DNA of 64,000 nt, taken from positions 1-64,000 of the forward strand of contig NZ_NSIU01000012.1 of the NCBI RefSeq assembly GCF_002633015.1, written 5' to 3'. This DNA comes from Sulfuricurvum sp. PD_MW2 (GTDB taxonomy: Bacteria; Campylobacterota; Campylobacteria; Campylobacterales; Sulfurimonadaceae). The notes under the pieces were generated by a model, which saw only the letters and a program-made list of their open reading frames with translations, was not told the DNA's origin and searched no databases. Positions 56,464 through 64,000 of the stretch are shown one piece after another. How positions within the stretch are numbered: the first letter of the stretch is position 1; each line of letters begins with the position of its first letter. Made by a program: the position numbers and the translations under genes.

Positions 56464-58593
56464 ATGGATGTTTCAAAAGTTTTAAGTTTTAAACATCCTA
56501 TCCTCTTTCTTAAAACACTTTCAAATGGTAATTTAGCCGCTATTGATGCACAAAATGCGTTGAGAATTATAGATTCTTCGACGTATCAAGTATTGGATGG
56601 ATTTAAAACCAATATTTTGCACGAACGCCTGATCGGTAGCTATGTCGATTTGACCCCTGATGGAGAATATTCGGTGTCAGCGATTTTAGGGACCAATCAA
56701 GCAGCATTGTTTAGTTTGTCACAACGTAAATTGCTCTACAAAGCCGGATTTCACAATGGAGAGGTTGAGAGTGTAGGGCTGGATCCGAATGGACGATATT
56801 TTGTCACGTGTGGGCAAGATGGGAAATCGTTTGGATGGGTTTTGAAAACTTCACGGCTCGCTTTTACTCTCCCTCCTCATGCTGATTATGTTACAACCGT
56901 TGCCTTTAACGATAATGGTCAATGGATAGCTACGGGGAGTTTTGATACCACGATCAATCTTCTCAACATTGCAATGATGAACAAACCTATCAAACTTCGC
57001 GGACACAAAGCTCCTATCGTGAAAATCATTTTTCTTCCTGATGCCAAGCTCCTCTCCGCCGATAAAGAAGGGGGACTGATCGTATGGGATATGAGTAGCG
57101 GAAAAGTGATCAAGCGGCTTCAAAGAATGAATGATGAAATCACCTCCCTCTCTATCAGCACCAGCAAACGCTTTGTGTTTGTAACCACAAAGCTGGGTAA
57201 TATCGGTTTGTATGATATGAACGTTATGGAGCAAATCTCTTCTAGATATCTTAAAGTGAACGATATTATTACTTCATCCGAATTTTTGAGTGATCCTATT
57301 CGGTTGGCTATTGGTACGCTAGAGGGAAAAATTCTCATTTATTCTCTGTTGGGAAATGAAGAACGCTACGCATCATTATTCAAAGAGGGACAATATAAGC
57401 CTTTTTATGACGCACTCGATGACAATCCGATGCTTTTGTACTCTAAAACGTATGAATTAGCCGAAAAAATATGGATGGATGTTTTAGAAAAAGGGCGAGG
57501 GTATCTCGAAAAAAGTCAAATTCCAAAAGCAAAAGAGGTTTTTACTCCATTTACACTCGTTCCGAAAAAAAATGCACTTATTACCCAAATGTTTCGATCG
57601 TATGAGAAATACGAGCAATTTAAAAATTCGGCTGAAGAGGGGCGTTTATCCATCGCATATTCATTGGCGAAGCAATATCCGGCATTTCAAGAGACGGACG
57701 TGTATCGTAAATTGGAGTTAAAATGGAAAAAACTTTTTTTCAAAGCGCAAGAGTTGATTTTAACATCCAATGGCGATGAAAAAGCCAAAGAATTATTCGC
57801 ACCCTACAGAGGAATCTCTGAAAAAACGGCATTGATACAGCAACTTTTCGAAGATCGAAAAATGTATCTTTATTTCAAAAAAATTATTGCTCAGCGCGAT
57901 TATGTCAAGTTTTTTGCCTTGATTAAAAAGCATCCGTTTTTAAAAGAGTTTAGTGAATACGCTGAAGTGATGGAGTATGCAGATAAGCTTTATATCCAAT
58001 CGCAAAAAGCGTATTCAAACGGAGAATTTGCAACAGCTCGAAAAGCGTGTGAAATTCTTGTATCTTTTCCTGATTATGCGGTAGAAGCGCAAGAAATAAT
58101 CAATACAATACGGATAAAACATCTATTCTTTGAAGCGATAGCAGCCAATAATCTCTCCAATGCATTTTCTTATTTGAGTACTTTTCCATTGCTCTATGAT
58201 ACCGCTGAAGCACAAGTCCTAGAACGTCAATGGAACAGTGCTGTTGATAAAGCGCAGCGTTTTGCCGCCAAAGGAGACGCAAAAGAGACCTTGGCAGTAT
58301 TTGAACCGTATTTCGGCATTCGTCCAAAATATGCCGCTATGGGTGCCGTAGTCGCTCAAGCGTATTGCGTTCAACTCGAAAATAAAATACGGATGAATGC
58401 ACAGCAAAGTCAGATTGAATTCGGAATTCGGCAATACATTGGGTTGTTCGGTATAGATGAAGGGATACATGCCATTATAAATTTGTTAAGAAAAGTGACA
58501 CAATCTGCAATTGAAACCGCATCTTTACGACAAGGCTCTATTGAAACATGGTCCCCTTCTACTAAGATTTATGATATTACGCAAAGAGGTTGA
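56464..58593 (+). CDS. WD40-like propeller with four tandem helical repeats
   Basis: A 709-residue cytoplasmic protein of unknown function. Residues 1-300 form a WD40-like beta-propeller (VTTVAFNDNGQWIATGSFDT; LSADKEGGLIVWDMSSG). Residues ~303-640 are four tandem helical repeats of 80-85 residues, with anchor phenylalanines at 306, 386, 471 and 556. Each repeat begins with a hydrophobic-Phe-Lys/Glu pair, has a YP/HP/FP motif about 15-20 residues later, then a helix with a Gly/Lys turn and ends (A/T)(K/L)..F.P(Y/F)..(I/V)..K.A. It overlaps no gene and is followed by ppx/gppA without a gap. It may be a scaffold. Confidence 0.8.
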   Translation: MDVSKVLSFKHPILFLKTLSNGNLAAIDAQNALRIIDSSTYQVLDGFKTNILHERLIGSYVDLTPDGEYSVSAILGTNQAALFSLSQRKLLYKAGFHNGEVESVGLDPNGRYFVTCGQDGKSFGWVLKTSRLAFTLPPHADYVTTVAFNDNGQWIATGSFDTTINLLNIAMMNKPIKLRGHKAPIVKIIFLPDAKLLSADKEGGLIVWDMSSGKVIKRLQRMNDEITSLSISTSKRFVFVTTKLGNIGLYDMNVMEQISSRYLKVNDIITSSEFLSDPIRLAIGTLEGKILIYSLLGNEERYASLFKEGQYKPFYDALDDNPMLLYSKTYELAEKIWMDVLEKGRGYLEKSQIPKAKEVFTPFTLVPKKNALITQMFRSYEKYEQFKNSAEEGRLSIAYSLAKQYPAFQETDVYRKLELKWKKLFFKAQELILTSNGDEKAKELFAPYRGISEKTALIQQLFEDRKMYLYFKKIIAQRDYVKFFALIKKHPFLKEFSEYAEVMEYADKLYIQSQKAYSNGEFATARKACEILVSFPDYAVEAQEIINTIRIKHLFFEAIAANNLSNAFSYLSTFPLLYDTAEAQVLERQWNSAVDKAQRFAAKGDAKETLAVFEPYFGIRPKYAAMGAVVAQAYCVQLENKIRMNAQQSQIEFGIRQYIGLFGIDEGIHAIINLLRKVTQSAIETASLRQGSIETWSPSTKIYDITQRG

Positions 58594-59463
58594 ATGATAG
58601 CGATCGATTTGGGATCCAATACGATCCGTTTCATTGAGTTTGACGGAAAATTATGGCTTAGAAGCTTTGAAAAAATTGTCCGAACGGCAGAGAATCTTCA
58701 TCAATCTAAACGGATAGGTCAAAATGCAGTAGTCCGGATTATTGACGCTATCAATGAAGCCAAGGGACATTTTGATTTTACTCAGCCGATTTTAGGGTAT
58801 ACGACTGCAGCTATGCGTATGGCGGAGAATGCCGATGAAGTCTTATCAACGATCAAAAGCTCTACCGGGATTTTTTTTGAGATTATTGACGGTAAAAAAG
58901 AGGCTTTTTTAACTCTCAATGCTGTTCGGTATCGGTTGAAAACGCTCAATATTGAACCTTCGGATTTTTTGCTGGCGGATATTGGCGGCGGGTCGACAGA
59001 ACTTACCCGATACAATAGTGCTCATATCCAAACTGTTAGTCTGAATTTCGGAATTGTAACATTAAGTGAATCTAGTGATAATGATTTGGAGACGAAGATA
59101 CTCGAATTTAAACACTCACTTAAAGATCATGTGGGATCAGCTCAGACGATCTTGGTCCTAACGGCTGGAACTCCTACAACGATTGCCGCATATTTGAATG
59201 GTATGGATTATGAGAGTTACAACCCAAATGTAATCAACGGATATCGGTTGAGTTTGAAAGATTGCTATCGTGTATATCGTGACTTAGAGAATATGGATGA
59301 ATCTGCGCGTATTCGTTTTGTGGGAGTAGGAAGAGAAAACCTCATTATTGCCGGAATTTTGATGGTTACGGCTATTTATGAATCGATGGGGGTTGAAGAA
59401 GCCATCATCATCGATGATGGTTTGCGTGAAGGGATCGCTTTAGATTATTACAAAATGTCATAA
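58594..59463 (+). CDS. Ppx/GppA family phosphatase
   Basis: A 289-residue protein of the exopolyphosphatase/guanosine pentaphosphatase family with the ASKHA fold. The phosphate-1 motif is DLGSNTIRFIEF at the start, phosphate-2 is LADIGGGSTEL near 130, and LTAGTPTTIAAYL follows. It is a short form without the C-terminal HD domain of Ppx. The start codon lies immediately after the propeller gene's stop, which suggests they work together. Substrate (polyphosphate, pppGpp) is not decided by sequence. Confidence 0.88.
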   Translation: MIAIDLGSNTIRFIEFDGKLWLRSFEKIVRTAENLHQSKRIGQNAVVRIIDAINEAKGHFDFTQPILGYTTAAMRMAENADEVLSTIKSSTGIFFEIIDGKKEAFLTLNAVRYRLKTLNIEPSDFLLADIGGGSTELTRYNSAHIQTVSLNFGIVTLSESSDNDLETKILEFKHSLKDHVGSAQTILVLTAGTPTTIAAYLNGMDYESYNPNVINGYRLSLKDCYRVYRDLENMDESARIRFVGVGRENLIIAGILMVTAIYESMGVEEAIIIDDGLREGIALDYYKMS

Positions 59464-59466
59464 ATT

Positions 59467-59494
59467 TTGTCCCTTGTTTCATTTTTGTTATAAT
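59467..59494 (+). promoter_or_regulatory. sigma-70 promoter of nadK
   Basis: TTGTCC (59467-59472), 16 bp, then TATAAT (59489-59494) lie between ppx and nadK. The predicted start gives a leader of about 20 nt before the nadK TTG. Confidence 0.72.
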
Positions 59495-59520
59495 AGAAGA
59501 AAAGAAAAAGGGGCAAAATA

Positions 59521-60375
59521 TTGAAATTAACTAATATTAATCGTGTCGGTATCGTTCTTCGCCCCTCAACACCAGAATTAAAAGATATGTTTTTTGAAGC
59601 GAAACGAATTTTTGAATCGCGTGGTATCGAAGTAATCATTGACAATCTCAGCGGTGGGATGATAGGCTCTATGGGGCAGCCTTTTGACATGATGTGTCAA
59701 AATTCCGATTTTATTCTGACCATAGGGGGAGACGGAACGCTCATATCAGCTGTTCGTCGTTCATATCGCTATCAACTTCCGGTTTTGGGGGTTCATGCCG
59801 GAAAACTCGGCTTTTTGGCGGATTTGGATTTTGCACAGTTAGAGTCGTTTGTGGATATGATGATCGAGGGTGAATACCGAATCGATCAGCGGGCTATATT
59901 GCAAGCTACCATTACTACATCGAGCGGTGAAACAACGATTTATGCATTTAATGATATCGTGCTCACCCGTCCTTCGATTGCAAAAATGATCAGCTTGGAA
60001 ACCTATGTAGACGGTCGAAGTTTCAATACCTATTTTGGTGATGGTGTTGTTATCTCTACACCTACGGGCTCAACTGCCTACAACCTTTCAGCGGGAGGAC
60101 CCGTTTTGTTTCCGTTGACTCAAGTATTTGCATTGACTCCGATATGTCCTCATTCATTGACACAACGTCCTGTTGTTTTACCGGGTCATTTTGAAATCGA
60201 AATGAAAACACCCGATCCCTCTGCATTAGTGATCGTAGACGGTCAAGATATGGTTGAAATCAGTGATAAAGATACGGTTCACATCAAACTAGCCGGTGGT
60301 GCAGCACATTTGATCCACAGTAAAGAATTTAGCTATTTTGAAGTACTTAAAGAGAAATTGGGATGGGGTAATTAA
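59521..60375 (+). CDS. nadK: NAD kinase
   Basis: Phosphorylates NAD to NADP; 284 residues. The motif ILTIGGDGTLISA and the GDGVVISTPTGSTAYNLSAGGP stretch are diagnostic (the second is the conserved NAD-binding region). The start is TTG, with AAGGGGC upstream. The next gene starts on its stop codon. Confidence 0.94.
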   Translation: MKLTNINRVGIVLRPSTPELKDMFFEAKRIFESRGIEVIIDNLSGGMIGSMGQPFDMMCQNSDFILTIGGDGTLISAVRRSYRYQLPVLGVHAGKLGFLADLDFAQLESFVDMMIEGEYRIDQRAILQATITTSSGETTIYAFNDIVLTRPSIAKMISLETYVDGRSFNTYFGDGVVISTPTGSTAYNLSAGGPVLFPLTQVFALTPICPHSLTQRPVVLPGHFEIEMKTPDPSALVIVDGQDMVEISDKDTVHIKLAGGAAHLIHSKEFSYFEVLKEKLGWGN

Positions 60376-61916
60376 TGATCGAGCGCTTTTATCTAAAAGA
60401 GTTTTTGACTTTTAAAGAGGCCGCATTGGAGTTTCATCCGGGATTGGTTGTTTTCACCGGTCCCAGCGGTAGCGGAAAGTCTATTTTGATGCGTTCTATC
60501 CTAGCTTCAGTAGGTTTGGATAGTGTGGAAGCACAGGTCTGTGAATCCTCTGTCGGATGGGAAATTGATGAAGAACGCTATGGCATTGAGAATGATTTAC
60601 CAAACATTTTTCGTCACGTTAAAAAAGAAAAAACACGTTATTTTATTAACAACCAAAGTACTTCGAAAAATTCTATGGAATCGATCAGTTCAGGGTATTT
60701 AAGACATCTGAGTTTAAAAGACTATAGTGATTTTGAGCCTTCTGCGCTTTTGGATCTTATCGATAATCGTATCCGCATTAAAAACTCTGAGTATGGATCA
60801 CTTTTAGCTATTCATAAAACGCAGTATCAAGAATACAAGATCTATGCAGATCAGTTAAAAACGATAGAAGAACAAGAAAAGAATTTATCGGATCTCAAAG
60901 AGTTTGCACAATTTGAAATCAATAAAATTGATGCGATAAAGCCACGCATAGGGGAAGATGAAGAGCTGACACTGATTAAAAAGCAGCTCTCCAAAAAAGA
61001 AAAAATCGAACAAGTAATTTCTCAGGCCAATTCAATTTTTGCTTATGAAACTGCTGTCAGCTCTGCGCTAGGACTTCTTGAAACTGATAGTGCTTTTTTT
61101 GATGATGCGATGAATGAATTGCGAAATATTTTTGAAAGTGCGTCGGAACGTTTAGAAGAGCTTGAAGATATTTCGGTAGAGTCGATATTGGACCGTATTG
61201 AACAAATTGCAGAATTGAAACGACGGTATGGCGGTGTAGAAGAAGCGTTGGAATACCGTGATAAAAAAAAGAGTGAGATTGAGTCTTATGAGAGTATTGA
61301 ACACTCAAAAGATGAGTTAATCAAACAGATCGATTCGCTGAAGCTTGCGTTGGAACAATCGGCTCAACGCCTCTCCGGCTATCGTCATGAGATACTTGAT
61401 GAAACATTGAAAAGCTTGAACGGCTATTTGGGGATGCTTTATTTGAGAGAAGCGACTCTTTCTTTGGAACATACTCCTCTTGGGTCGACTGGATCCGATA
61501 AGGTGATACTGGGTCTTAGCGGGACAAAACTTGATAAACTGAGTTCTGGTGAGTTCAACCGTCTTCGTTTAGCATTGCTTGCTGTGGGAGTAGAGAGTTT
61601 AGAAAAGAACGGCGGTGTTTTGATGCTTGATGAAATCGATGCCAATTTGAGCGGTGAAGAGTCGATGAGCGTTGCAAAAGTACTTCGTCACCTCTCGACA
61701 CGCTATCAGATTTTTGTGATTTCTCATCAGCCCCAGTTGACCTCGATGGGAGAACAGCACTTTTTGATTTATAAAGATCATGAAAGTCGTGTTCGTGAAT
61801 TAAACAATGATGAACGGGTTGAAGAGATTGCCCGAATCATCAGCGGAGATGCCATCAGTGATGAAGCCCGAGGTTTTGCACGAGACCTATTTGAACGTTC
61901 ACGAGGATTAGCATGA
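60375..61916 (+). CDS. recN: DNA repair protein RecN
   Basis: SMC-like ATPase for double-strand break repair; 513 residues, slightly shorter than E. coli RecN. Walker A is GPSGSGKS (residues 29-36), a coiled coil spans roughly 150-355, the signature is LSSGEFNRLRLAL and Walker B is VLMLDEIDANLSGEES. Overlaps nadK by 1 nt and tatD by 4 nt. Confidence 0.92.
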   Translation: MIERFYLKEFLTFKEAALEFHPGLVVFTGPSGSGKSILMRSILASVGLDSVEAQVCESSVGWEIDEERYGIENDLPNIFRHVKKEKTRYFINNQSTSKNSMESISSGYLRHLSLKDYSDFEPSALLDLIDNRIRIKNSEYGSLLAIHKTQYQEYKIYADQLKTIEEQEKNLSDLKEFAQFEINKIDAIKPRIGEDEELTLIKKQLSKKEKIEQVISQANSIFAYETAVSSALGLLETDSAFFDDAMNELRNIFESASERLEELEDISVESILDRIEQIAELKRRYGGVEEALEYRDKKKSEIESYESIEHSKDELIKQIDSLKLALEQSAQRLSGYRHEILDETLKSLNGYLGMLYLREATLSLEHTPLGSTGSDKVILGLSGTKLDKLSSGEFNRLRLALLAVGVESLEKNGGVLMLDEIDANLSGEESMSVAKVLRHLSTRYQIFVISHQPQLTSMGEQHFLIYKDHESRVRELNNDERVEEIARIISGDAISDEARGFARDLFERSRGLA

Positions 61917-62689
61917 TTATCGATACACATATCCATTTAGACGATGAGCGCTATCGAGAAGATTTTGATCTTATGTTACAGCGTGCCTATCAGGAGGGAG
62001 TTGAAGCTTTTATTATTCCGGGTGCCCATCCAGGTACGTTAGATCGAGCTGTTGAACTATCTGAACAGTATGAAAATATCTATTTTGCGGTTGGTGTACA
62101 CCCTTATGATATGGAGCATGTTGAGATGCTAGAGTGGGAAAAATATGCTGCTCATCCAAAATGTGTTGCTATCGGTGAATGCGGATTGGATTACTTTCGC
62201 CTAGAGGGATCGGAAGAAGAAAAGAATGAAGAAAAAAAGCGTCAGGATGATGTTTTTCGCCAACAAATACGTTTTGCAAAACGTATCAAGAAACCGCTTA
62301 TTGTTCATATCCGGGATGCCAGTCATGATGCCAAGATGGTTTTGATAGAAGAGGGGGCTGATGCTGTTGGGGGAGTGCTTCACTGTTATAATGCGGACGA
62401 TGAGTTACTCGCATTGGCAAATTACGGCTTTTATTTTGGAATCGGCGGTGTTGTGACATTTCAAAATGCAAAAAAACTGGTCAATATACTTCCCCGTATT
62501 CCCTTAGACAAATTATTGATCGAAACGGATGGCCCTTATTTAACACCGCATCCCCATCGCGGAACAAGAAATGAACCTGCATATACCCGTTTTATTGCGA
62601 ATAAAATGGGGGAACTTTTGGGGATGGATGTTGCGCAAATAGAGTCTTTAACCTCAGTCAATGCAAAACACCTTTTTAGATTGAGGTAA
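61913..62689 (+). CDS. tatD: TatD family metal-dependent DNase
   Basis: A 258-residue TIM-barrel hydrolase. Metal ligands are visible in DTHIHLDDERY (HxH), GECGLDYF (Glu), IVHIRDA (His), LHCYNAD (His) and LIETDGPYLTPHPHRG (Asp). Length and motifs fit TatD/YcfH. It overlaps recN by 4 nt. Confidence 0.95.
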   Translation: MIIDTHIHLDDERYREDFDLMLQRAYQEGVEAFIIPGAHPGTLDRAVELSEQYENIYFAVGVHPYDMEHVEMLEWEKYAAHPKCVAIGECGLDYFRLEGSEEEKNEEKKRQDDVFRQQIRFAKRIKKPLIVHIRDASHDAKMVLIEEGADAVGGVLHCYNADDELLALANYGFYFGIGGVVTFQNAKKLVNILPRIPLDKLLIETDGPYLTPHPHRGTRNEPAYTRFIANKMGELLGMDVAQIESLTSVNAKHLFRLR

Positions 62690-62707
62690 TGCAGTTATGG
62701 AGGGGAT

Positions 62708-63925
62708 ATGAAGCGTCGATTATTGCTGATACTTTGTATCCCGCTATTGCTCATTGCAGGTGGATTTGATCCAAATGATCAAAAAAAACTTGACGTTCTT
62801 CGTCATTTTGACATACCTCCATACTATTTAAAAGATCCCTACTTACATGATGCCTACGATCAGAAAAAACGTGAATGTACACTTCAAGGAATTACAGATA
62901 TCACGGAAGGGGGAGACGTTTTCATCCCCTTATTGTCTTCTTTGATCGCTCAGTCGGATTTGCCCAGTGAATTTTTATTTGTCGTTTTGATAGAATCGCA
63001 GCTAAGCGGTAATGCCACGTCCTCTAAAGGGGCTGCTGGGCTATGGCAGTTTATGGAGAGTACCGGAAAACTTCAAGGATTAGCAGTTAATCAGTTTGTT
63101 GATGAACGGCGTGATCATATCAAATCGACCCGTGCTGCTACTGCCTATTTGAGCAGTTTAAAAAAGCAATTCGGAAAATGGTATTTGGCATTGATTGCAT
63201 ACAACTGCGGTGATGGAAGATTGAATCGTGCAATTCAGAGAGCGGGAACAATCGATATACGTATATTAACGGATCCTAAACGGGCGTATTTGCCTCCGGA
63301 GAGCCGAAACTACATTCGAAAAGTGGTTGCTTTGGCTTTATTGGCGACCGATGATGTCTTTATTACCAAACTACAATATGATGCTTATTCGGATGCTCCA
63401 AAAGATAACCCGATCGCAACGGTATATTTGCCAGAAGGGGAGAAAATAGATCGGATTGCTGCCGTACTTGAAATGCCGAAGAAAAAGTTATTAAAACTCA
63501 ATACCCATTTGAAAAAAGGGGTTACCCCTCCAAATCAGCAAGCCTACCCTGTGTATATACCTCAAGATAAATTGGATGAGTTTCGTCAAAAATATCGACC
63601 AAAAGAGCTTAAAGGGTATTTCGTTTTAGACAGAGTAAAATCCGGAGAGTCACTTGAACAGCTTTCCAAGCGCTATAATGTATCAAAAACGTCGATAATG
63701 ATGGAAAATATGATCGGAGACGATGAACGCAATATCAATCGGCATGTTAAAATTCCAATAAACAAACCATTTCTTATGAATCCGCGTATCCACAAGGCAA
63801 AATCAGGTGAAACCGTCGCTTCAGTCGCGAAACTGTATAATATAACAATAGAACAGTTGAAATCAAAAAATCCTTTTATATCAAATACGCTTTATGAAGG
63901 GGAGGAAGTAAAGATTGGTGATTAA
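62708..63925 (+). CDS. mltD: membrane-bound lytic transglycosylase D with LysM domains
   Basis: A 405-residue exported peptidoglycan lyase with a signal peptide (about 1-18). The SLT catalytic domain has the glutamate in LIESQLSGNATSSKGAAGLWQ, followed by LALIAYNCGDGRLNRA. Two LysM modules follow, at about 308-355 and 363-405 (KSGESLEQLSKRYNVS; KSGETVASVAKLYNIT). The stop overlaps the next gene. Confidence 0.94.
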   Translation: MKRRLLLILCIPLLLIAGGFDPNDQKKLDVLRHFDIPPYYLKDPYLHDAYDQKKRECTLQGITDITEGGDVFIPLLSSLIAQSDLPSEFLFVVLIESQLSGNATSSKGAAGLWQFMESTGKLQGLAVNQFVDERRDHIKSTRAATAYLSSLKKQFGKWYLALIAYNCGDGRLNRAIQRAGTIDIRILTDPKRAYLPPESRNYIRKVVALALLATDDVFITKLQYDAYSDAPKDNPIATVYLPEGEKIDRIAAVLEMPKKKLLKLNTHLKKGVTPPNQQAYPVYIPQDKLDEFRQKYRPKELKGYFVLDRVKSGESLEQLSKRYNVSKTSIMMENMIGDDERNINRHVKIPINKPFLMNPRIHKAKSGETVASVAKLYNITIEQLKSKNPFISNTLYEGEEVKIGD

Positions 63926-64000
63926 ATCCTTCATAACAATTCTGATCGTTTTATTCGGTGGATGTACGATGAAATCCGGATCGTATTCCTATCAGCCATC
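63918..64000 (+). CDS. start of a lipoprotein gene, cut by window edge (RlpA-like?)
   Basis: A reading frame from GTG at 63918 (or TTG at 63915) encodes a lipoprotein signal (IKSFITILIVLFGGC, lipobox FGGC) and runs off the window. GGAGG lies 13-17 nt upstream, overlapping mltD. In related genomes a septal lytic transglycosylase RlpA often follows mltD, so RlpA is a fair guess, but only 27 codons are visible. Confidence 0.6.
   Translation, partial: MIKSFITILIVLFGGCTMKSGSYSYQP

Overview
The window looks like chromosomal DNA of a chemolithoautotrophic member of the Campylobacterota (Epsilonproteobacteria), most like Sulfuricurvum or Sulfurimonas. The evidence is the cysE-speA-hisS-tmk-coaD-ubiX-flgA gene string (same order as Campylobacter jejuni Cj0763c-Cj0769c), an oorDABC 2-oxoglutarate:ferredoxin oxidoreductase joined to sucCD, fumC, mdh and a monomeric isocitrate dehydrogenase (reductive TCA cycle enzymes), a Helicobacter-type mqo, a RibBA with a degenerate second domain, ArsS-type two-component genes and a lolA/secA/lolC neighbourhood. 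Base composition looks moderate (about 40-45% GC by eye), which fits Sulfuricurvum better than low-GC Sulfurimonas; genus is an inference. I see no insertion sequence, prophage, CRISPR array or other obvious mobile element.

Layout. 0-3 kb: a minus-strand set of envelope or secreted proteins (coiled-coil metzincin-like protease, lipocalin, three-helix membrane protein), then a minus-strand tRNA operon (Gln, initiator Met x2) under a perfect TTGACA-17-TATAAT promoter. 3.4-8 kb: ribBA, then a minus-strand envelope cluster with LpoB, YcfL and a TPR-like COG3014-type protein. 8.1-14.3 kb: the conserved housekeeping string cysE to flgA. 14.4-21.9 kb: cyclic-di-GMP signalling (a GGDEF/EAL protein; a diguanylate cyclase coupled to a PstS-like binding protein) plus SulP and MFS transporters. 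22-26.3 kb: fluoride export (crcB + DUF190) and a compact ars region with a divergent ArsR operator. 26.3-29.7 kb: a response regulator/histidine kinase/outer-membrane protein operon and an EF-hand protein. 29.8-38.5 kb: lolA, secA, lolC-like, a YjfB-type motility protein behind a putative sigma-28 promoter, a giant AsmA-like protein and mltG. 38.6-48.6 kb: the TCA block icd, mdh, fumC, sucCD, an HMA-domain protein, oorDABC. 48.7-53.4 kb: small hypotheticals, RNase P RNA, a soluble chemoreceptor, a transglutaminase-like protein, a 28-codon ORF behind a near-perfect sigma-54 promoter, and mqo. 53.5-64 kb: gltA, a CoA-binding protein, ilvA, a beta-propeller/helical-repeat protein, ppx/gppA, nadK, recN, tatD, mltD and the start of a lipoprotein gene cut by the window edge.

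How the genes work together. icd, oorDABC, sucCD, fumC and mdh cover the reactions between isocitrate and oxaloacetate except succinate/fumarate conversion; with ferredoxin as donor they can run reductively for CO2 fixation, and gltA and mqo allow oxidative flow. LolA, the LolC-like permease, SecA, AsmA-like protein, LpoB, MltG and MltD all serve envelope assembly. The most unusual items for follow-up are the sigma-54 promoter/28-aa ORF unit, the propeller protein with four tandem ~80-85-residue helical repeats, the PstS-like/diguanylate cyclase pair, the HMA protein inside the TCA operon, and the metzincin-like protease whose signal peptide can only be read from an ATA codon.
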